64,000 nucleotides of DNA from Pseudotabrizicola sp. (GTDB lineage Bacteria > Pseudomonadota > Alphaproteobacteria > Rhodobacterales > Rhodobacteraceae): assembly GCF_030656345.1 (NCBI RefSeq), contig NZ_JAUSNR010000026.1:310001-374000 (forward strand), written 5' to 3'. The notes below the pieces were generated by a model that worked only from the letters and a program-made list of their open reading frames with translations, made no database searches and was not told where the DNA came from. How positions within the stretch are numbered: position 1 is the first letter of the stretch; each line of letters begins with the position of its first letter. Of this stretch, positions 27,321 to 36,143 are shown piece by piece. A program made the translations under genes and the position numbers.

Positions 27321-29213
27321 ATGGGATATTCCGACATCTATGCAAAATGGCAGGCCAACCCCGAGGGTTTCTGGATGGAGGCGGCGGGGGCGATTGACTG
27401 GGACCGCAAACCCTCCCGTGCGCTGAACGACAGCCGCGCGCCGCTGTATGAATGGTTCACCGACGGCATGGTCAACACCTGCTGGAATGCGGTGGACCGG
27501 CATGTGCTGGCCGGGCGCGGCAAGCAGCCTGCGATCATCCATGACAGCCCGGTCACCGGCACCAAGCATGTCATCACCTATGCCGAGCTGCTGGACCGTG
27601 TGTCACGCCTTGCCGGGGCGCTGAAGGCCAAGGGCATCACCAAGGGCGACCGGGTGATCATCTACATGCCGATGGTGCCCGAAGCGCTGGAGGCGATGCT
27701 GGCCTGTGCCCGGCTGGGGGCGATCCATTCGGTGGTGTTCGGCGGCTTTGCAGCGGCAGAGCTGGCGGTCCGTATTGATGACTGCAAGCCAAAGGCGATC
27801 ATCGCGGCCAGTTGCGGCGTCGAGCCGTCGCGTGTGGTGCATTACAAGCCGCTGCTGGACGGTGCCATCGAGATGGCCAGCCACAAGCCCGATTTCTGCG
27901 TGATCCTGCAACGCGAACAAGAGGTTGCCAAGCTGATCGACGGGCGCGACGTGGCGTGGCACAGCTTTCAATACGGCGTCGAACCGGCAGACTGTGTGGC
28001 GGTGGAGGGCAATCATCCGGCCTATATCCTGTACACTTCCGGCACCACCGGGGCGCCCAAGGGCGTGGTGCGCCCGACGGCGGGGCATCTGGTGGCGTTG
28101 CAATGGACCATGCGGGCGATCTACAATTGCGGCGTGGGCGATGTGTTCTGGGCGGCGTCCGATGTGGGCTGGGTCGTCGGGCACAGCTATATCTGCTATG
28201 CGCCGCTGATTGCAGGCTGCACCACGATTGTGTTCGAGGGCAAGCCGGTCGGCACGCCGGATGCCGGCACCTTCTGGCGGGTGATAGCCGACCATAAGGT
28301 GAAAACCTTCTTCACCGCCCCCACCGCGCTGCGCGCGATCAAGCGCGACGATCCCGAGGGTCTGCTGATCAGGGACTATGACACCTCCAGCATGCAGGCG
28401 CTGTTTCTGGCGGGCGAACGGGCCGACCCCGATACGGTGGACTGGGCCGGGCGGCATCTGAATGTGCCGGTGATCGACCATTGGTGGCAGACCGAAACCG
28501 GCTATGCGATTGCCGCCAACCCGCTGGGGCTTGGTCTGGTGCCGATCAAGATCGGCAGCCCGGCGATGGCGATGCCCGGCTATGACGTGCGGGTGCTGGA
28601 TGAAGGCGGGCACGAGGTGTCGCCCGGCACTTTGGGCGCGATTGCGATCAAGCTGCCGCTGCCGCCCGGCACCCTGCCGACGCTGTGGAATGCGGAAGAG
28701 CGGTTTGTGAAGGCGTATCTGGCGCATTTCCCCGGCTATTATGAAACCGGGGATGCGGGCTATGTCGATGCCAATGGCTATCTGTACATCATGGCGCGCA
28801 CCGATGATGTGATCAACGTGGCCGGGCACCGCCTCAGCACCGGGGCGATGGAAGAGGTGCTGGCCGGGCACAAGGATGTGGCCGAATGCGCGGTGATCGG
28901 GGTGGCCGATGCGCTCAAGGGCCAGTCGCCGCTGGGGTTCCTGTGCCTCAACAAGGGCGTGGACCGCGCGCCCGCTGATGTGGTGGCCGAATGCGTGCAG
29001 CTGATGCGCGACAAGATCGGCCCGGTGGCCGATTTCAAACGCGCCGTGGTAGTGGACCGCCTGCCCAAGACCCGGTCCGGCAAGATCCTGCGCGCCACCA
29101 TGGTCAGCATCGCCGATGGCAAAACCTGGAAAATGCCCGCCACCATCGACGACCCGGCGATTCTGGACGAGATCCGGGTGGCCCTGCAAAGCCTTGGTCT
29201 GGCCAAAGGCTGA
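27321..29213 (+). CDS. prpE: Propionyl-CoA synthetase (propionate-CoA ligase)
   Basis: 630 residues of the acyl-CoA synthetase family. An acetyl-CoA-synthetase-like N terminus (MGYSDIYAKWQANPEGFW) is followed by the AMP-binding motif YTSGTTGAPKGVVRP, DHWWQTETGY, and the catalytic Lys in PKTRSGKILR. The PrpE type is indicated by length and by FWAASDVGWVVGHSYICYAPL. It activates propionate; the methylmalonyl-CoA epimerase at 2.6 kb acts further along the same route. GGGAGGAGG precedes the ATG. The TTTGCAAA cluster upstream suggests acyl-CoA-responsive control. Confidence 0.94.
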   Translation: MGYSDIYAKWQANPEGFWMEAAGAIDWDRKPSRALNDSRAPLYEWFTDGMVNTCWNAVDRHVLAGRGKQPAIIHDSPVTGTKHVITYAELLDRVSRLAGALKAKGITKGDRVIIYMPMVPEALEAMLACARLGAIHSVVFGGFAAAELAVRIDDCKPKAIIAASCGVEPSRVVHYKPLLDGAIEMASHKPDFCVILQREQEVAKLIDGRDVAWHSFQYGVEPADCVAVEGNHPAYILYTSGTTGAPKGVVRPTAGHLVALQWTMRAIYNCGVGDVFWAASDVGWVVGHSYICYAPLIAGCTTIVFEGKPVGTPDAGTFWRVIADHKVKTFFTAPTALRAIKRDDPEGLLIRDYDTSSMQALFLAGERADPDTVDWAGRHLNVPVIDHWWQTETGYAIAANPLGLGLVPIKIGSPAMAMPGYDVRVLDEGGHEVSPGTLGAIAIKLPLPPGTLPTLWNAEERFVKAYLAHFPGYYETGDAGYVDANGYLYIMARTDDVINVAGHRLSTGAMEEVLAGHKDVAECAVIGVADALKGQSPLGFLCLNKGVDRAPADVVAECVQLMRDKIGPVADFKRAVVVDRLPKTRSGKILRATMVSIADGKTWKMPATIDDPAILDEIRVALQSLGLAKG

Positions 29214-29268
29214 GGGCCTGCGCGGCAAGGCCATTGGCCGCGGGCGAGCCTTGCGCTAGGCTCACGCC

Positions 29269-29805
29269 ATGGCTGACCCCTTTGCCGCGCCCCCTGTTGA
29301 TCCGGCCCACCCTGATCTGCACCCGGCGGATCAGGGCCAGCCGCTGGCGCAGCTGCGCGCGGCGCTGACCCGGCTGGCGGGCTGCGCCCTGCCCGACCCG
29401 GCGCGGCAGGCGCTGGCCGAGGCTGAACTGGCGCTGTCAGCGCTGGAGGCCATCGCCCCCGATCCGGTGGACAAAACCGTGTTTGCGGCGCTGCTGGAAA
29501 TGGCGGGGCCAGAGCTGGCACCGGAACTGACCGCGCAGATGGCCGCCGATCTGCGCGCGACTCTCGCAGCGCTGGCGCAGGGGCTGGCGCAGGCGGACCG
29601 GGCCATGGTGGGCGCGCAAAGCCATGTGCTGGTGTCGCTGGCCGGGGCGGGGGGCGCGCGCAGGCTGGAGCTGGGCGCGCAGGCGCTGAACCGGGCAGCG
29701 CTGGGTGGTGATGCCGCGCGGATGCGCGCTCTGGGGCCGGGGGTTCTGGCCGGGCTGGCAGCGCTGATCGGCTTTGTCGAAGGGGCGGCCGACGGGAAAC
29801 CGTGA
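29269..29805 (+). CDS. Hypothetical Ala/Leu-rich protein
   Basis: 178 residues, no family recognised. After a Pro/Asp-rich first 25 residues it is an all-helical Ala/Leu-rich protein (about a quarter Ala), with neither signal peptide nor membrane segment. It follows prpE by 55 bp in the same direction and so may be co-transcribed. The RBS is weak (AGG nine bases upstream). The coding call rests on frame length and typical GC-rich codon use; it is convergent with nadK. Confidence 0.55.
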   Translation: MADPFAAPPVDPAHPDLHPADQGQPLAQLRAALTRLAGCALPDPARQALAEAELALSALEAIAPDPVDKTVFAALLEMAGPELAPELTAQMAADLRATLAALAQGLAQADRAMVGAQSHVLVSLAGAGGARRLELGAQALNRAALGGDAARMRALGPGVLAGLAALIGFVEGAADGKP

Positions 29806-29826
29806 CACCCGACCGCCCCCATGGGC

Positions 29827-30591
29827 TCAGGCGAATTGTTCGACCAGCAGGCGTTCTTCCAGACCGTGGCCGGGGTCGAACAGGATGCGGTGGCAGATCT
29901 CGGGTTCCGACCGGATTTCGACCGAAACCACATCGCGCACTGACCGGCCATCGGCATCGGCCATCACCGGGCGTTTGTCGGGGTGAATGACCTCAAACCG
30001 CACCACCGCGGTTTTCGGCAGCAAGGCCCCATGCCAGCGGCGGGGGCGGAAGGCGGCAACGGCGGTCAGGGCCAGCACATCGGACCCGATCGGCAGGATC
30101 GGCCCATGCGCTGAATAGTTATAGGCGGTGGACCCGGCGGGCGTACACAGCAACGCGCCGTCGCAGACCAGCTCTGCCAGCCGCAGCTTGCCATCGACAT
30201 AGATCGCCAGTTTCGCCGCCTGCGGCCCGGCGCGCAGCATCGACACCTCGTTGATCGCAAGCGCCTCGACCACGCGACCATCGCTGGTGGTGGCCCGCAT
30301 GTGCAGCGGGTTGATCACGGTTTCTTCGGCAAGGCTCAGCCGGTCGGCCAGCCCCTCCACATCAAAGGCGTTCATCAGAAAGCCGACGGTGCCGCAGTTC
30401 ATGCCATACACCGGCAGGCCCGCGCTTTGGGTATCGTGCAGGGTCTGCAGCATGAAGCCATCACCACCTAGGGCAACCACCACTGTGGCCTGCCCCAGCG
30501 GGGTCTGGCCATGCCGGGCGGTCAACCCGGCAAGCGCCGCCTGTGCGACGGGGGTGGGACTGGCACGAAAGGCAATTCTCGATGTGGGCAA
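29827..30591 (-). CDS. nadK: NAD kinase
   Basis: 254 residues from a TTG start. Family signatures: VVVALGGDGFMLQTLH (GGDG), NEVSMLR and the substrate loop TPAGSTAYNYSAHGP. It makes NADP from NAD and ATP. The start at 30591 is TTG, chosen because AAGGGAGA lies six bases before it and TSRIAFRASPTP is the conserved NadK N terminus; no ATG is in a sensible place, and the upstream in-frame ATG at 30657 adds a non-conserved extension. A non-ATG start may lower expression. Confidence 0.93.
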   Translation of the reverse strand: MPTSRIAFRASPTPVAQAALAGLTARHGQTPLGQATVVVALGGDGFMLQTLHDTQSAGLPVYGMNCGTVGFLMNAFDVEGLADRLSLAEETVINPLHMRATTSDGRVVEALAINEVSMLRAGPQAAKLAIYVDGKLRLAELVCDGALLCTPAGSTAYNYSAHGPILPIGSDVLALTAVAAFRPRRWHGALLPKTAVVRFEVIHPDKRPVMADADGRSVRDVVSVEIRSEPEICHRILFDPGHGLEERLLVEQFA

Positions 30592-30800
30592 GGCGGTTCT
30601 CCCTTGCGCACAGTCTTGACGGGCCGGGCGCGGGAACTCAAGCCAAAGTGCGTGCAAGCGACTGGGGATACGCTACGCCGGGGGAAACAAAGACATGACC
30701 CGAAGGCCGAAAACAGGTGGACGATAAGAATGCCTTTGGACAAGCACAGGTTTCCCACATCGGGCATTCCGCCCTTTCAACCCTGCAAACCTGCCCACGA

Positions 30801-30830
30801 CAAAGGGGCAAGCGTGGTGCCGCCCCTTTG
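30801..30830. terminator. Stem-loop after the VPLPA-CTERM gene
   Basis: Arms CAAAGGGGC (30801-30809) and GCCCCTTTG (30822-30830), 28 bp beyond the stop of the minus-strand VPLPA gene. There is no T-run, so termination is only suggested by position. The rest of the 266-bp gap before nadK shows nothing recognisable. Confidence 0.4.
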
Positions 30831-30857
30831 TGGTTCAGCAAGGCGAAGACGTTCCGT

Positions 30858-31511
30858 TCAGGCCGCGTTTTTGCGACGGCGCAAAACGGCGGTCGCGGCC
30901 AGAGCCGTCAGCAGCAACACGCCGCCAGCAGGCAGAGGAACCGGAGCGACCGCATCGAGCACAACTTCAAAGGCAAGATCGCTTCCCACACCTTGCCAGT
31001 TGGAAGTCCAGTTGCTGACGCCCCAAAGTGACGTGTCGCCGGTGTTGTTCTGGAACACGAATGCGCCGCCCGCATAGCTGTCAACGCCCGCAACAGAGCC
31101 CCAACGAGCATTCCCCTCGGTCAGCGCCTGAAGAAAGGCCACGTATTGGCCGCTACCCAGTGCCGTGGTGCCGGTATTGACCGTGACGGTCTGCATCGAA
31201 GCAGACCCGATGGTCGCGCCCATTGTAGAAAAAATCGCAGAACCCACTGTTTTGAACCCGTCCCAGGAGAACACATTGGCCTGAAAGTCCATTGAAAGCC
31301 CGAAATCGTTCACCCGAAAGCTGAAAGCGTTCAGAACGGAAAGCGCCATCACGCTGAAGGTCTGCCCGTAGGCTGCCGTATCCGGCAGACCCCAACTGTA
31401 TATAGTGCTGTTTTCGTCGGCCAGCGTCGAAATCGTCGCGGCATTGGCGTTGCCAGAGAGGCCGATCGACAAAGCGGCGGCGATCAGTGTCGGCGTGAAT
31501 CTATGGGTCAT
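30858..31511 (-). CDS. VPLPA-CTERM sorting-domain exported protein
   Basis: 217 residues. An N-terminal signal peptide ends near NANA (residue 24). The C terminus has the complete tripartite sorting signal: VPLPAGG, a hydrophobic helix (VLLLTALAATAVL) and a basic tail RRRKNAA. Such proteins are processed by an exosortase-family enzyme (not in this window) and are linked to extracellular polysaccharide or surface structures. The middle is Gly/Ser/Thr/Ala-rich beta-type sequence without a recognised domain. Two or three TTAA-N7-TTAA boxes lie 96-120 bp upstream, so CtrA control is plausible. Confidence 0.9.
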   Translation of the reverse strand: MTHRFTPTLIAAALSIGLSGNANAATISTLADENSTIYSWGLPDTAAYGQTFSVMALSVLNAFSFRVNDFGLSMDFQANVFSWDGFKTVGSAIFSTMGATIGSASMQTVTVNTGTTALGSGQYVAFLQALTEGNARWGSVAGVDSYAGGAFVFQNNTGDTSLWGVSNWTSNWQGVGSDLAFEVVLDAVAPVPLPAGGVLLLTALAATAVLRRRKNAA

Positions 31512-31903
31512 GATCAGTCCCTGACATCAAAAATGTTACGGCAAAATTTTTCCGGAAGGAACGATGTGACGAAGTTCCTCCCGCTTCATTCATAGTTTGT
31601 TAAGTGTTAATTATCGGTTAATTAAGAGTTAACTTGCGCTGCACAGGCCGCAGCAAATGACTGGTTTGCCCCCCGGTTCCGACAGGTACTGCACGCCTTT
31701 CTCGCCGCGCGGGGCAAACGGCACTCTGAGTCCGCTGCACACTGCGATTCACCTTTGCCTGCAGTTTCCCTTCGCCCGATGTCGCCCCCTGCCCCCGAAA
31801 TTTCGCCCCGATCCGGGGATGCGTCGTTTTCCTCCCTTTCCCGAAGGCGGAGCTTGGTCTAAATGGGCGCTATCCCGACCCCCGGATCTGGCAGGAGACG
31901 CCC
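31512..31903. other. Divergent intergenic region VPLPA gene / glyA
   Basis: 392 bp. An AT-rich half near the VPLPA gene holds an inverted repeat AGGAAC/GTTCCT (31557-31562, 31574-31579) and the CtrA-like boxes. The GC-rich half near glyA holds a distant inverted pair GTTTGCCCC/GGGGCAAAC (31664-31672, 31711-31719) of uncertain meaning. No small gene was seen. Confidence 0.55.
31607..31633 (-). promoter_or_regulatory. Tandem overlapping CtrA-like boxes
   Basis: TTAA (31607-31610), seven bases, TTAA (31618-31621), seven bases, TTAAC (31629-31633). The second box is an exact TTAA-N7-TTAAC, the known CtrA consensus of Alphaproteobacteria; the middle TTAA is shared. A further TTAA lies at 31600. 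Confidence 0.65.
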
Positions 31904-33199
31904 ATGAACGCCCCGCACCGTGACAACGGCTTTTTCACCGAAACTCTGTCCTCGCGCGACCCCGAGCTGTTCGGCGCGATGACGCAGGAACTGGGGCGTC
32001 AGCGCCATGAGATCGAGCTGATCGCATCGGAAAACATCGTCAGCCGCGCCGTGATGGAGGCGCAGGGTTCGGTGATGACCAACAAGTACGCCGAAGGCTA
32101 TCCGGGCAAACGCTATTACGGCGGCTGCCAGTATGTCGACATTGCCGAAAATCTGGCGATCGACCGCGCCTGCCAGCTGTTTGACTGCGGCTTTGCCAAT
32201 GTGCAGCCAAACTCGGGCTCGCAGGCCAACCAAGGCGTGTTCCAGGCGCTGCTGCAGCCGGGTGATACCATTCTGGGCATGTCTCTGGACGCAGGCGGCC
32301 ACCTGACCCATGGTGCCGCGCCCAACCAGTCTGGCAAGTGGTTCAAGGCGGTGCAATACGGCGTGCGCAAGCAGGATCTGCTGCTGGACTATGATCAGGT
32401 TGCCGCCCTTGCGACCGAGCACAAGCCCAAGATGATCATCGCCGGTGGTTCCGCCATTCCGCGCATCATCGACTTTGCCCGGATGCGCGAGATTGCGGAT
32501 TCGGTGGGCGCTTACCTTCTGGTCGATATGGCGCATTTTGCCGGGCTGGTGGCGGCGGGCCTGTACCCCTCGCCCTTCCCGCATGCGCATGTGGCCACCA
32601 CCACCACGCACAAAACCCTGCGCGGGCCGCGTGGCGGGATGATCCTGACCAACGATGAGGCTCTCGCCAAGAAGTTCAACTCGGCCATCTTCCCCGGCAT
32701 TCAGGGCGGACCGCTGATGCATGTGATCGCGGCCAAGGCAGTGGCGTTCGGCGAGGCGCTGCGGCCCGAGTTCAAGACCTATCAGGCACAGGTGATCAAG
32801 AACGCACAGGCGCTTGCCGATCAGCTGATGAAAGGTGGTCTTGATATCGTCACCGGCGGCACCGACAGCCACCTGATGCTGGTCGATCTGCGGCCCAAGG
32901 GCGTGAAGGGCAATGCGACCGAAAAGGCACTGGGCCGGGCGCATATTACCTGCAACAAGAACGGCATCCCGTTTGATACCGAAAAGCCCACCATCACCAG
33001 CGGTGTGCGGCTGGGCACCCCCGCAGGCACCACGCGCGGCTTTGGCGAGGCAGAGTTCCGCCAGATCGGCGACTGGATCACCCAGGTGGTCGACGGGTTG
33101 GCCGCCAATGGCGAAGACGGCAACGGCGACGTTGAAGCCCGCGTAAAAGCCGAGGTCGAGGCGCTGTGCAAACGCTTCCCGATCTATCCGGAACTGTGA
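31904..33199 (+). CDS. glyA: Serine hydroxymethyltransferase
   Basis: 431 residues, canonical. The PLP-binding Lys237 lies in [14 protein letters not shown], and [19 protein letters not shown] and [14 protein letters not shown] mark the N-terminal substrate region. It interconverts serine and glycine with tetrahydrofolate and works with the glycine cleavage genes 6 kb away. AGGAGA lies seven bases before the ATG. A large two-part hairpin follows the stop codon. Confidence 0.98.
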   Translation: MNAPHRDNGFFTETLSSRDPELFGAMTQELGRQRHEIELIASENIVSRAVMEAQGSVMTNKYAEGYPGKRYYGGCQYVDIAENLAIDRACQLFDCGFANVQPNSGSQANQGVFQALLQPGDTILGMSLDAGGHLTHGAAPNQSGKWFKAVQYGVRKQDLLLDYDQVAALATEHKPKMIIAGGSAIPRIIDFARMREIADSVGAYLLVDMAHFAGLVAAGLYPSPFPHAHVATTTTHKTLRGPRGGMILTNDEALAKKFNSAIFPGIQGGPLMHVIAAKAVAFGEALRPEFKTYQAQVIKNAQALADQLMKGGLDIVTGGTDSHLMLVDLRPKGVKGNATEKALGRAHITCNKNGIPFDTEKPTITSGVRLGTPAGTTRGFGEAEFRQIGDWITQVVDGLAANGEDGNGDVEARVKAEVEALCKRFPIYPEL

Positions 33200-33221
33200 T
33201 CCGGGCGTCTTGAGCCGGGCC

Positions 33222-33291
33222 GCTCATCGGTCCCTGCCGGTCCCTTTTCGCTGGTGCGCCCGCGAAGAGGGACTGCAAGGGACCGATGAGC
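33222..33291. terminator. 70-nt double stem-loop after glyA
   Basis: Perfect 14-nt outer arms GCTCATCGGTCCCT (33222-33235) and AGGGACCGATGAGC (33278-33291), with inner arms GGTCCCTTTTCGC and GCGAAGAGGGACT (11 of 13 paired). It sits between converging glyA and the minus-strand small gene, so it may end both transcripts; no T-run is present. Confidence 0.6.
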
Positions 33292-33304
33292 GCGCGGTCA
33301 GGGG

Positions 33305-33676
33305 TCAGATCCGGCCCTGCAACCTCTGCACCAGCAGCACCAGTGCGCCCACCAGCATCAGGCCCAGAACCACGGTGACACTGATGCGCAGCAGGGCGCG
33401 CAGGCTGGCCGATCCCGGGCTTTGCCCTGACAGGTGGCGCAGGCAGCTGTCGTAGCAGCTTGCCACACGGGCCGGGTCGATCTGCACCAGCAGCTTGGGG
33501 TTCTGCGCCTTTTCGGCCAATGCGGCCAGTTCCTGCGCCTGCGCCCGCACGCCCCTCGGCAACAGCCGCCCGCCCCGGCGCAGCTTTTCCGTCAGGCCCT
33601 TGCCCCGCACGCCAAGGCGTTCTTCCATCAGGCCGGCGACCCGGTCGGCCATCTGCTGGATTGTGATCGCGCTCAT
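33305..33676 (-). CDS. Hypothetical tail-anchored small protein
   Basis: 123 residues, family not recognised. The N-terminal 80 residues are basic and helical (MADRVAGLMEERLGVRGKGLTEKLRRGGRLLP); a single hydrophobic segment near residues 97-116 (ISVTVVLGLMLVGALVLLV) ends the protein, giving a tail-anchored topology. GGGG precedes the ATG. It is convergent with glyA and divergent from the following hydrolase, so it is its own transcription unit. Confidence 0.65.
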   Translation of the reverse strand: MSAITIQQMADRVAGLMEERLGVRGKGLTEKLRRGGRLLPRGVRAQAQELAALAEKAQNPKLLVQIDPARVASCYDSCLRHLSGQSPGSASLRALLRISVTVVLGLMLVGALVLLVQRLQGRI

Positions 33677-33782
33677 GCCCGGCCCCTTTTTGGCAAAGCT
33701 TAAGCCCGGGCTGCAAAATCCTCAACGCCCCAAATGCGCAACACCACTGGCAGGGCTGGCAAACTGGCGGTAATAGGGTGGC

Positions 33783-34556
33783 ATGCTTGCCACGATCCAT
33801 CACCCCGCCGCCACCCCGTCCGATGCCTTGCCGCTGGTCATTGCCCATGGGCTGTATGGCTCTGCCCGCAACTGGGGGGTGATCGCGCGGCGGCTGGCGG
33901 ATGTGCGCGATGTGGTGGCGGTCGACATGCGCAACCATGGCGACAGCCCACGCGATCCGGTGCAGGGCTATCCGGAAATGGCGGCAGATCTGGCCGAGGT
34001 GATCGGCAGCCTTGGCGGCCGCGCCGATCTGCTGGGCCATTCGATGGGCGGCAAGGCGGCGATGCAGCTGGCGCTGACCGACGGCGCGCGGGTCAGGCGG
34101 CTGGTGGTGGCCGATATCGCCCCGGTGGCCTACGGCCACGACCAGTCACACCATGCGCGGGCGATGCAGGCGCTGGACCTCACCGGCATCACCACCCGCG
34201 GCGAGGCGGACCGTCGGCTTGCGCAAACGATAGAAGATGCCAGCCTGCGGGCGTTTTTCCTGCAATCGCTGGACCTGAAGGCGGCAGGCGGCCCGCGCTG
34301 GCGGCTGAACCTGCCGGTGCTCCAATCCGAGATGCCGAAAATCGTCGGCTGGCCCGGCACGACCGGCACCTTTGACGGGCCGGCGCTGTTCCTGACCGGG
34401 GCCGACAGCCCTTACGTCAAGCCAGAATACCGCGACACCATCCGCGCGCTGTTCCCTGCCGCGCGGTTCGCGAAGATCCCCGGCACCGGCCATTGGCTGC
34501 ACGCCGAAAAGCCGCGCGACTTTGAAGAAACCGTGCGGGTGTTCCTGACCGCGTGA
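33783..34556 (+). CDS. Alpha/beta-fold hydrolase, YbfF-like esterase
   Basis: 257 residues. Catalytic triad features: nucleophile Ser in LLGHSMGGKAAMQ, Asp in FLTGADSPYV and His in GTGHWLHAEKP; HGLYGSARNW provides the oxyanion hole. The arrangement matches YbfF-type acyl esterases. The physiological substrate is unknown. AGGGTGG precedes the ATG. Its stop abuts the convergent small gene at 34557. Confidence 0.85.
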   Translation: MLATIHHPAATPSDALPLVIAHGLYGSARNWGVIARRLADVRDVVAVDMRNHGDSPRDPVQGYPEMAADLAEVIGSLGGRADLLGHSMGGKAAMQLALTDGARVRRLVVADIAPVAYGHDQSHHARAMQALDLTGITTRGEADRRLAQTIEDASLRAFFLQSLDLKAAGGPRWRLNLPVLQSEMPKIVGWPGTTGTFDGPALFLTGADSPYVKPEYRDTIRALFPAARFAKIPGTGHWLHAEKPRDFEETVRVFLTA

Positions 34557-34733
34557 TCAGGCCAGCCGCTTTGCCACCAGCCAACTGGCCGGCAAGGCGG
34601 CGACAAAGCCGATGGCTGCGGCAAGCAGGATCGGGCGCAGGGTGTCATTGCCCGTTGTCAGGGCGATGATCACCGCCACCCCCATCAGCGAGGGGGCAAT
34701 GATCGAGAAAAGCAGGGCTGTCAGTCGGGTCAT
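34557..34733 (-). CDS. Small two-helix membrane protein
   Basis: 58 residues consisting of two membrane helices (LTALLFSIIAPSLMGVAVIIAL and LAAAIGFVAALPASWLVAKRL). Close relatives in Rhodobacteraceae are often mislabelled CTP synthetase in databases; nothing here resembles that enzyme. The ATG at 34733 is chosen because GGAG lies upstream and the protein then begins with the first helix. The function is unknown. Confidence 0.7.
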   Translation of the reverse strand: MTRLTALLFSIIAPSLMGVAVIIALTTGNDTLRPILLAAAIGFVAALPASWLVAKRLA

Positions 34734-34963
34734 CGCAAGGCCACTCCTTTTGTGCTGTCTGACCAATAGCGCAGCCCCCACCCCGGCGCCTTGACCCAGA
34801 TCAAGCCGCCGCCGCCGCTTGGCCGCCGACGGCCCGCCGACAATCGCGCAGACCTGACGGAACCCGAGTGCCGCGCCGGGGTTGACCGCATGGAACTGCC
34901 CGCCGAGCCTTACGCCACACTGCGGACCCGCGATTATACTGACCTGTCAGGGACACCTTTTTC

Positions 34964-36079
34964 ATGAAACTCTTTCACTGCCAGTGCTGTGGCGAAATCC
35001 TGTATTTCGAGAATACGGTCTGCCTGCACTGCGGCAATATGCTGGGCTATCTGCCCGACGAAGACCGGATGCTGGCGGTTGAGGCCGACGGCCCGGTCTG
35101 GCGCGCCCTGCCCGACGCGGCGCTGGCCGATGGCGCGTCCGGCACCGACCCCGGCCCCTTGCGCTTTTGCCGCAACTGGGAACGGTCTGCCTGCAACTGG
35201 ATGCACCGCAGCGCGGGCGGCGATGGCGACGGCCCGGCGGGCTATTGTCTGGCCTGCCAGCACAACCGCACGGTGCCAGATCTGTCCACCCCGGCACATG
35301 TGAAGCTGTGGACGAAGATGGAGGCGGCGAAGCGGCGGCTGATGTATTCGGTCCTGCGGCTGAACCTGCCGCGCCCCCTGCCCGACTCGGGCCACCCCGA
35401 ACCGCTGGTGTTCGACTTTCTGGCCGATGATCCGGGCAGCACCGAAAAGGTTCTGACCGGCCATTCCGACGGGGTGATCACCATCGCCCTGATCGAGGCC
35501 GACGACGCCGCACGCGAAACCCGGCGCAGCCAGATGGGCGAGGCCTACCGCACCCTGCTGGGCCATTTCCGGCATGAGGTCGGGCACTACTACTGGGATC
35601 TTCTGGTGCGCGACGGCGATGCGCTGGACGCCTGCCGCACCCTGTTCGGCGATGAGCGGACCGATTACGCCGAGGCGATGAAAACCCATTACAAAATGGG
35701 TGCCCCCGAAGGCTGGGAAAACCGCTTCGTGTCCGCCTATGCCACCATGCACCCCTGGGAAGACTGGGCCGAAACCTGGGCGCATTACCTGCACATGGTC
35801 GACACGCTGGAAACGGCAGCGGCACTGGGGCTGCGGGTCAATGCCGGGCAGGCCCTTGCGGCGCGGGTCGATACCGACCCCCATCACAGCCGTGATGCGG
35901 CGCAGCTGATCGGCAACTGGGTGCCGCTGACGCTGGCGCTGAACAGCCTGAACCGCTCGATGGGGCAAAGTGACCTCTATCCGTTCTCGCTGCCCGCCGA
36001 GGTGCAGACCAAGCTGCGCTTTGTGCATGATCTGGTGCAGAGGTGCCATCCGGGTGCCGCCAACCCCTTACCCCTATGA
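34964..36079 (+). CDS. Putative zinc-binding metallopeptidase with zinc ribbon
   Basis: 371 residues of the PF10005 type. An N-terminal zinc ribbon is visible as C6-x-C8-C9 and C20-x2-C23; a second Cys cluster lies at FCRNW, SACNW and YCLACQH. The peptidase motif is HEVGH at residues 204-208, with a downstream Glu in WEDWAETWAHYLH as the likely third ligand. The target is unknown. The start has no strong RBS, but MKLFHCQCCG is the family N terminus. The next gene starts 64 bp on. Confidence 0.88.
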   Translation: MKLFHCQCCGEILYFENTVCLHCGNMLGYLPDEDRMLAVEADGPVWRALPDAALADGASGTDPGPLRFCRNWERSACNWMHRSAGGDGDGPAGYCLACQHNRTVPDLSTPAHVKLWTKMEAAKRRLMYSVLRLNLPRPLPDSGHPEPLVFDFLADDPGSTEKVLTGHSDGVITIALIEADDAARETRRSQMGEAYRTLLGHFRHEVGHYYWDLLVRDGDALDACRTLFGDERTDYAEAMKTHYKMGAPEGWENRFVSAYATMHPWEDWAETWAHYLHMVDTLETAAALGLRVNAGQALAARVDTDPHHSRDAAQLIGNWVPLTLALNSLNRSMGQSDLYPFSLPAEVQTKLRFVHDLVQRCHPGAANPLPL

Positions 36080-36143
36080 CATTGGCCAAGGTGTGACAGC
36101 AGCAGCCCTCGTTTCCGTGACCCCGGCAGGAGCGCCCGTTCCC

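Noticed and set aside
31664..31719. Inverted pair GTTTGCCCC / GGGGCAAAC before glyA
   Set aside because: Arms are 38 bp apart and not symmetric around a promoter; too weak to call an operator.
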